Of a stretch of 64,000 bases of DNA, positions 26,401 through 35,400 are shown in pieces; position 1 is the first letter of the stretch, and each line of letters begins with the position of its first letter. The notes under the pieces are model-generated. The model saw nothing but the letters and a program-made list of their open reading frames with translations, did no database searches and was not told the origin of the DNA. Location of the stretch: positions 56,644,501 through 56,708,500 of the forward strand of contig NC_069361.1 in the NCBI RefSeq assembly GCF_021730395.1, in the 5' to 3' direction. The DNA comes from Mercenaria mercenaria (lineage: Eukaryota > Mollusca > Bivalvia > Venerida > Veneridae). The position numbers and the translations under genes were made by a program.

Positions 26401-29400
26401 TCATAACAAATTTTGAATGTCTTATTTTAGAAAATTGTAAAGAAATGAAAAGAGTAAAAAAATGTAAAAGACAGTGTAATAAGAATAAATGGTTTGATAA
26501 TGAGTGTGTAAAAAACAGAAATGTAAAAAATAAATTGTTGAGGAAGTTCCGATATAGTAAAGATGTTAATGATTTGACTTCTTACATAGAAAGTAAAAAA
26601 AACATTTAATAGAGTTTGTAAAGCAAAGAAACATGAATATTATAGAAATAATCTTAACACTATTACATCATCTGTCCGAGATTCAAAGAAATTTTGGAGT
26701 CAAATTAAATCTTCACAGAATACACCAAATACAATTCCTAAAATTGCAACTGCAGATTGGCAAGCACATTTTGAGTCAGTTTTTCAGTCCGGTTTTGAAA
26801 ATAGCGATGATATCAGTGTTGATGATTATATTGATGAAAATGAAAATTTGGAATTCACTGATGATTCTGAAAATGTATTGTTCAATGGTGAAATTGCTGA
26901 TGAAGAAATTATTTATGCTGTAAATGAATTGAAGAGAAATAAATCCTCCGCTGGTCTTTTGATACCTGAGCATTTTATTACTACAGTGAATGTATTGTTA
27001 CCTTATTTGCGCAAACTTTTTAATAGAATTTTTGTGAGTAACGTTTTTCCTGAAAATTGGTCAGTATCTGTCCTAATACCTGTATACAAAAAGGGACCAA
27101 TAGATAACCCTGACAATTACAGAGGAATAACATTACTACAAATTTTGAGTAAAATATATGTGAGTATTTTAAATAAAAGACTAACATTTTTTACTAATGC
27201 TTATAGCAAAATCACAGAAGCACAAGCTGGATTTCGCTCTGGGTACTCAACAATAGATAATGGTTTTATTTTATATTCACTTGCAAACAAGCATTTATGC
27301 AGAAAAGGAAGAAAGCTATATGTTGCTTTTATTGACTTTAAAAAAGCATTTGATAGTGTAGATAGGCCAAAAATGCTCTCTGTCTTGTCAAAATATGGTG
27401 TCAAAGGACACCTTCTAGATTCTATAAAAAGTATATATAATTCAGTTAAGGCCTGTGTAAGAAACAGAACTGTGTGTAGTGACATATTTGACTGCCCTAT
27501 TGGGCTACATCAAGGCTGTAATTTAAGCCCTGTTCTTTTTTCATTATTTATAAATGAATTATATGTTGCTATGGATGAAAGTGGCCTCTCTGGTATACAA
27601 TTAACTCCAGATATGATTCAGATTTTAATGTTACTGTTTGCTGATGATGTTGCTCTAACTGCAGATACAGTAAATGGTCTGCAACAACAGTTAAATATAC
27701 TATCTAATTATTGTCATGAATGGAAAATGTGTGTAAATATTCAGAAAACAAAAATAATTGTCTTTAAGAACGGTGGGCATCTATCAAGACATGAAAAATG
27801 GTTATATAATGGGGAGAAAATCCAAGTAGTTAACGGTTTTTGTTATGTAGGTTTATTTTTTAGCAGTAAACTTTCTATGTATAAAATGTCTGATCATATG
27901 GCTTGTAAAGCAAAAAGGATCTTAGTGTCTCTTTTATCATCTTTGAATCATTTAATGCCTATGACGAAAACTACATTTTTTAAGTTGTTTGATGCTAAAA
28001 TAGCCCCAATATTGTTATATGGATCTGAAATATGGGGTTTAGATTATATGTATGAAATTGAAAAGGTACAAATGTATGCTTGTAAACGGTTTATGTCAGT
28101 TCCTCTTAAATCTTGTAATGCAGCTGTTGCTGGTGATTGTGAAAGATATCCTATGCATGTTATAGCATCAAAACGTTGTATAAGGTATTGGCTCAGGATA
28201 ATAAATATGCCTGATTATAGATATGTTAAGAAATGTTATCAGATGTTATATTATTATGATAGTATTGGTTACCAAAATTGGGTAACGAATGTAAGATTAA
28301 ATTTATACAGAAATGGATTTGGGTATATTTGGGAAAATCAGAATTGTCAGAACCCTGAATTATTTGTATGCCAGTATGTGCAGCGATTAAAAGATCAATA
28401 TTTACAAGAATGGTCGGAAGAATGTAATAATAATGCCAAGTTGATCTCTTATAGGCACTTTAAAACAACCTTTATGTATGAACCTTATCTTGATATATTA
28501 GATATTAAGAAATATAGATATGCTTTCAGTACTTTGAGAATATCCTCACATCCGCTAATGATTGAACAAGGTCGTTATTTTGGTATAGACAGAGACAGGA
28601 GATTTTGTTTTTATTGCAAAAATGTTGTTGAAAATGAATGTCATTTTATATTAGTTTGTCCTTTGTATAAAACACTTCGAGAAAAATACATACCAAAAAA
28701 ATTCTATGAAAATCCAAATGTTTATAAATTTAATATTTTGTTGGCTTCCAAAAATGAAAATATTATTAAAAATACTGCAGTTTATATATATAATGCTTTA
28801 AAGTTACAGCTGTCTGAGATAGAGATAGTTTAAATTTTGTGTTGTATGTTTTACATATGCCATAACTATTGTATTTATATTTTGTATAAGTTTTATTTTA
28901 TGGAAAAGCATTACTTTCATTATAGCCAAGATATTGGTCTTGCCTTGACAAGGCTGATAGTTGGGCATAGTAACAACGGTACAGATATTAATCTATTCTG
29001 TCCATGTATTTTCTTTATTTCGTTTCGGCAAGATACATGGACAGGCATGTATTGAAGCTTTAAAAAGTTAGAAATTATGTACAAACCTCTTTCTCAAAAC
29101 AAATGCTTTTTATGACATGAGTGATATAAATAGTTAATATTTACTTCATTATTCCTTATAAGAGTTGTTGTATGTAAATGTTATGTTTGTATATATGTAT
29201 ATAATGTATATGATTGATGGTGTATGGGCCGGAGGCCTAAATCACAATAAAGATTTGTTTGTTGTTTGTTGTTTGATTTGGTACTATGAATGTAATAAGA
29301 AAACAGAGGTCTTCGTTAAAGTACATCCAACACAAATATTAAACAGGTCTTGTACAATACCAGTGTAACAAAGAATATTGTACTTCTGAGTTTTTCTTTC

Positions 29401-32400
29401 TAACCTACCAGGTTTGCTTAAACAGGTAAAAATTTAAAGCCCCGTCATCTCAACTCGGGATCAACGCCATCTTTCTCATTGAAAAAAAATGTGAACAAAA
29501 AAGATCAAAGTGGGATTAGCATTGCAAGGGCATAACATGACATTCTACGAAACGAATACCTTAGTACAGGTATCTAAGATGCTACACTGGTCTGGTGGGT
29601 TAAATACATAACGTCGATAACTTGAAATTGATCTTGAAAAAGTGGTTCATTTTAGTTTATTTACATGGTTTTTAATTTTCCCACGACTTCTCGGCGATCC
29701 GTGATTCACTGCAAAAGGTATTACTGCGCTGGATGAACGGTAACTCTAATGATACAACGGGAGACAACATAGGTGTCAGCACGTGTATAATTTTTAAGAA
29801 ACTATCGATGTCTATAACTTCTTATCAAATAATGAATCCTATTCAAAAAATTAGTCTTCAATATCTGAAAATTATTAATTTCTATGGACCTCAAAAAAAT
29901 ATTACTTACAGCGGACCATTTTCCGAATCGAAGTCATTTTCGCGTTCAGTTATGAGGCACTTCCCTTATACTTTTTGACAACAATAACAAATACAAAATT
30001 AATTAATAAAGTCACATATAAACTGACTGCTGCCCAGATCAGTGTAAGTATAATTGCTAATACAACATTCTACTTGTTCATTACATTATGAGATTAAGTT
30101 TTCCTTGAACTGCATTATGAATTAATTATGTTTAGATGGTATTGCATTTACAACTTGTCTGACCCCGATTTTTAACGTGAATGACAGCAGTCTCGTGCAA
30201 CACGTGGAAACAGAGTAATTAAACGTATGGTGGAGATTTCAAGGACGCATTTTAAATGGCATAAAAGTGAGGATAATTGTCTTTTTGTCGAGTTTTGATC
30301 ATAGACATTTCTGCTGTTTGGTATTAGTAAGTTTTGTGAATGAGATTTGAAAGTTATTTTGCACGTATTCACATTGATCCGACCTCTCAACCAAATTTCA
30401 TACCATATTTTAAAGATTTTTAAGAAAATACATTTTCAAAAGTTTGTTGAATATGTTTCGATTTTTATGTGCATTGTATTTCGTGAATACCAAGTTGAAA
30501 ATTAATAATGGAATCATTTCTAGGCCCTTATTGCAAGCAACTCGACTTCTGCAACCATAATCGTTTAATGTATTGAGGGGAATATACTCTTTTAGTTTTG
30601 CAATGTGGCCTTCCTTGTTTTTTGCTTACAGTATGCAAACTGAAAATAAAGATAGTGAACTTATTTAACTTTTTTTCTTTATATTAGAATCTGTAGGATA
30701 TTGATAAATGTTTGGCAAGGTAAAGTGCTATCATTTTCACACAAAAATCATTAGTTGTGGATTTTGAATGTTCACAATGAGTCGTATGTAATTCAACAAA
30801 AACTTGAGTTATTTTCATCTTCAATTTAGTTAGCATTCCTTTGTGTACTAATAACTGTCGAAACAGTGCCCATTTCATGTACCGAAACGTTGTACTTTTT
30901 TGCAGATAAATTTTATCATACCCCACCTACTTCTTTCTAATTTCAATGTCTGCGTCCCCTTAATGCTTTTAACCCAAAATAAATAATTACCCTACTTTTT
31001 CAATAAAGCAAGTGTCAGACATTTTAAACATTCAATAGTAGAACGGTAGACTGACCTATTTAAAGCTAAGAAAACACCAAGACGGATAAAGGATTTAAAA
31101 TCTTTAGCTTTAAGAACTACACTCCTACCAATCGGTTTCTTTGAAACTCTCTGCTCCTGTTTAAAGCTAAACGGTATTAGCTATGTCTGCGCGTGGTCGA
31201 GGTAGAAGAAGGAGGAGGGATGAGTCTGACACCCCTCAACAGGACAGAAACAAGCGCCAGAAACAAGATAAAAGGTAATGTAATATTTCCTATTAAACTA
31301 CTGATACTCTTATTAAAGTCGTTAATTTCTGCTTATAATAAGATGAAACTCCATCATACATGGTTTATTCTCTTTGCTAAAAATACTCTTTGCGATATTT
31401 TTGTTTCAATAAAAAGTAAGTTATAAATCCTATTCGAATGCAACTTGAACATAGCTTTTACTTCATCCATCGACCTAGCATTAACTTCACCTATGGACAA
31501 GACTTTTACTTCATCTATGAGCATATTTAACCTATTTTCAAAAATGATGTTTTTCACGTTTTCAAGGAATAACCACAAAACAAATTCATGGCTGAGATTA
31601 AATAATACGTTCTTAACCACATGTTTATCAAACTCTGAACCCATGACATTAAATGCGTCATTTGTTTCATCCTCAAAACGGTTGTCAAGGCGACAGTACT
31701 CAATTTTCAAAATTATCCGGTACGTAGTATATAATCACGAAGCTGACTGGTAATATAGGACGGTGAACAATGCTATATCGAATCATTAGTTGTCAATAAA
31801 AATGTGAGTGAGATCATGTTAAAATGAATAAGTATTATTTAGGTAACGTATATTTGGTTTATAATTGGTTCGCAATGATGTGAAACTTCAAATTTTTCAC
31901 AGCTTCACTCCAAAATATCTAAGACTTCCTCCAGTAAATTTTAAAACTCCATTGAATTTCTTTTAACAGTACCAAATAGATACAAGTTTGTCTTTAAAAC
32001 TGTATCCAAATCAAAAGACTACAAATATTGAAGAGGAATCTCATGTGTCAGTAAGTGAATTACGAATTTCTCACTGTCTTTTCAGACATGATAAAACTGA
32101 AAAAAGGTCACTTCACATGTAGATATGTAAGATACAATGTAGAACAATACAAATTCCGTCTATAAAATTTAAATGATTTTAACAGGCTAGACACTTGACT
32201 ATACCCTACAGTTTATTCAGTGCCACCAATCCGCGTCAGGGTGCGACTGTCTTTAACTATTTGTGGGACTGATCGTGATATTACTAGATTGTTGAAACTT
32301 ACATTTTATATTGCTGTGTAACTTGTTCCTGGCCATTATAACCACCCTGTTTCATAGCAAAAATGTTGTGTAAAACAAGACATGTACTTTGCTCTCTTTC

Positions 32401-35400
32401 AATGGTAAGGATGGGTGTAAATTTGATAAAAGCTGACTTTTAAGAAACTAAACTTGACGGGCCGTTGTTCAAATTGTTGGGCATTGTATTCCAGAATTTA
32501 AAGCATAAAAAATATAGATTTATCTTCACTGCATGCCAAGTCATTTTATGAAGCATAAATTTTATATTGGCAATGGGCATAAAACACCCATCTGTGCAGC
32601 GGGCATCACATGCAACTAACAGTTTTCCTATTTCAAAGGAATAACTACAGATCAAAATGGAAAGGAGCAAACTATTAGCAATTAACCATACAACAAATGT
32701 ACTTCGATCATGATATTGTTTATGTCAAAAGATTCATCCCTAAAACGGTTGTCACGGCGACAGTCCACTCAATTCTGGAAATTCATACATCATGCCACAT
32801 CGTATCCAAATCGCTAGTGTCTATATTAGTTACTCAATAAAATGACAAGGTATAAAATTGCTTCATTGTTACACATCTCTGGTATAATTAGGTTTCGACA
32901 TCTGTTTTCCAAGTACTGGATGAACTGTAATAAGAACCGGGTAATCGTATACTATAATTAGTATCGAAATAGTAGGAACTTTTATAAAATACTTTTTCAT
33001 TAAAACGTGTTTCTTATTGTAAACTCTCTTTGAGTATATAACTTTATTATTTTTCTGATGTTCTATGCTGAATGACCACATACTGAAATACCGAAAAACG
33101 CACATATTGAGAAAAAAACAACCTGAAATAGCTTTGTGTTTAATCTAAGTGTTAAAAGGCAGGGCTTTCATGTATGAAACATCAGAAAAAAATAGTATGA
33201 TAATTCCAAATAAACCTATTTTGCATCTATTTCTCATTTTTTGATGTAAAAAAAGTATCAAAAACTTTTAATCGTACCAGAACTATCGGATGGGAAATGG
33301 TCTAAGTAAGAAAATGAGAGCCCACAATCAGAAATAAGAAAGTTATTGCAGTTTTTTTTTCCGGAGATTATTATGAATTACGCGTATGAATATAAAAGTG
33401 ATTTGGGTTGCACGCTAGGACCGTTAAGCCATAAAAATACTTAGATTAATACTATTATAAACAAACAATTCCAAAATTTAAGAAATCTGACTGATTTTGC
33501 CGAGACTTTCTTATTTTAAGAATCTCTCGTTCGTCATTTCTGCATTCATAGTGACGCCTATTTCAACTTGTATTATGGTCCAAATATTTTAAGAATACAT
33601 AGCCAGTGTCGGCGGAAAAATCATTTAATCTTTTAGCTAAGGAAATGTGTTATTTTAGTATTGAGATACTGACACTATAAATACAAAATGTATTCGAATT
33701 ACCATTTGGTAAAGGTACATTTATTTTGTGCAAAAAGAATGCTGAAAAAAAATCGCTCATTAGCAACCCTGTTTCGATTTACAATAAATGATAGCTATTG
33801 GGGTGCAGTGTTGATCTGTCATTATCCCAAACGTTATCAAAGTAATGTTTGCTTATAAAAGAATTTTCAGATGAAACTCCAATTTCTGGTCGTTTTCTAT
33901 TCACACACACTTACGAAAATGTCTGTACTGGTAGTGATTCAGGAACAATGTGTTTCATTTGAATTCAGACATTTGTGCTTTATATGGCATGTTTTTAGAT
34001 ACGATATTAATTAAATAAAAGCAAATTGGTTAACATGACATCTGTCTATAACTGTAGAAATATAAAGGTAGAGGAGCCATTTTCTGGTGTAAATCTTACG
34101 TTCTCCTTTCGTTTTGAAATTTTTGGTTTTGAGAACAAAACCACTTAAAAATGAATCCTGTTTATTTGGAATGACATGGGTAAAATTATTTTTCTTATGT
34201 TTATGCATGTGTAAAGCGTGCTTTATCACGCACACATTTAACATTCGTGGCTTTATTCAGTGTGTGTGGGTATATAAATGCATAACAACGAGAAAAAACA
34301 ATTTAACCCTTTAATGAACTATTTTGCATTGCCTTTTATGTTGTATATCGTAGTGTTTTGTTGTTTTTTGTTGTTGTTTTTTTTTTTATTTGAATGCCTG
34401 ACAGTTCCTGAAATGTTCGACGGTTATTTAGTACTTTTTTTCATTTAATTTCAAAACATATCTCAAATAAAAGAAGTTTCCTCACATCTGCAGGATATTG
34501 GAATCAACATTTTTGTCTGTCATGCATTACTGCTTTCCATTTGCGTATTAATGCATTTTCACTACGCAGATTAGCAAATGTATCTTTATTACGTTACATA
34601 TCAGTTACTGTAAGAAAATAGAATACTGTTTTTATGCTATATATTACTACACCTCAAGTAAAAACAATGTTAAGTCAGGGATTTATTTATGATATACATG
34701 AATGCTACATTTTGAACTACCTCAAGTCGAATATCACCCATCCGTCAAAATACGTGTACCGGCGCACAGGCAACTGACTGTATACGCTTATAATGAATTA
34801 AAAAGAAATGCGTGTTTGTTGCTCATGAACAATTTTAAGGCTAATTTTTTAGTTTGTTCAATATCTTAGGATTGGGTTTCCGGTATAATATAACGAATAG
34901 CGCACACTTATATTGTCAACCTGAGAAAACTTATAACACGTGGGGCGCCTTGGTTGGTATTACTTCACTTACTTGCTTTTAACTACACCCTTTCATTTTA
35001 ATAAGAGTATATAATATTATGTACAGCGTTGATTCACCATTTTGTTGAACCATTTTTCCTATTCACTATCATTATACTAAGATATTAAATATGCTGTACA
35101 TGTTTTGTGAAATGCTTTAATTTTCTTTACCTTTATACTGTTTTGTTGTTGTTGTTGTCGTTGCTACAGCAGTTTCTGGTGGTGTTGGTGGTGTTTTATG
35201 TGCTTAATTGACAAGCGCCTAGATGTGCAGTACACATATAAGTGTTTCAAGTTCTATTTTAAATCGTAAACGAAAACAAAATCTGTTTTGTCGGATCAAT
35301 GAAGTTGTACTTAAAGATGCAGATCACTTTTATGACGGCATTGTTAATGGATTATTCTATATTAAAATAACACGGGTTAATGGCGAAATTATCCGATTAT

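Larger units (their letters stand above)
24900..29276 (+). mobile_element. Non-LTR retrotransposon (LINE), nearly full coding region
   Basis: APE-type LINE with an ORF1 fragment, endonuclease, reverse transcriptase, C-terminal zinc knuckle and a 3' tail of TTTG/TTG repeats (29254-29276) preceded by AATAAA and a small GGCC-GGA-GGCC hairpin at 29227-29237. It lies in PCSK2 intron 1 in antisense orientation. Visible damage is slight: one in-frame TAG between ORF1 and ORF2 and one shift at an A8 run. The 5' end is unclear and probably truncated. Clade not settled; the RT and tail resemble L2/CR1/RTE-like animal LINEs without RNase H. Confidence 0.9.

Noticed and set aside
31354-32790. Two similar stretches (31670-31720 and 32735-32785) with AAAACGGTTGTCA.GGCGACA
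   Set aside because: Short match only; the 118-codon minus frame across the first shows no domain and the second copy has no matching frame.
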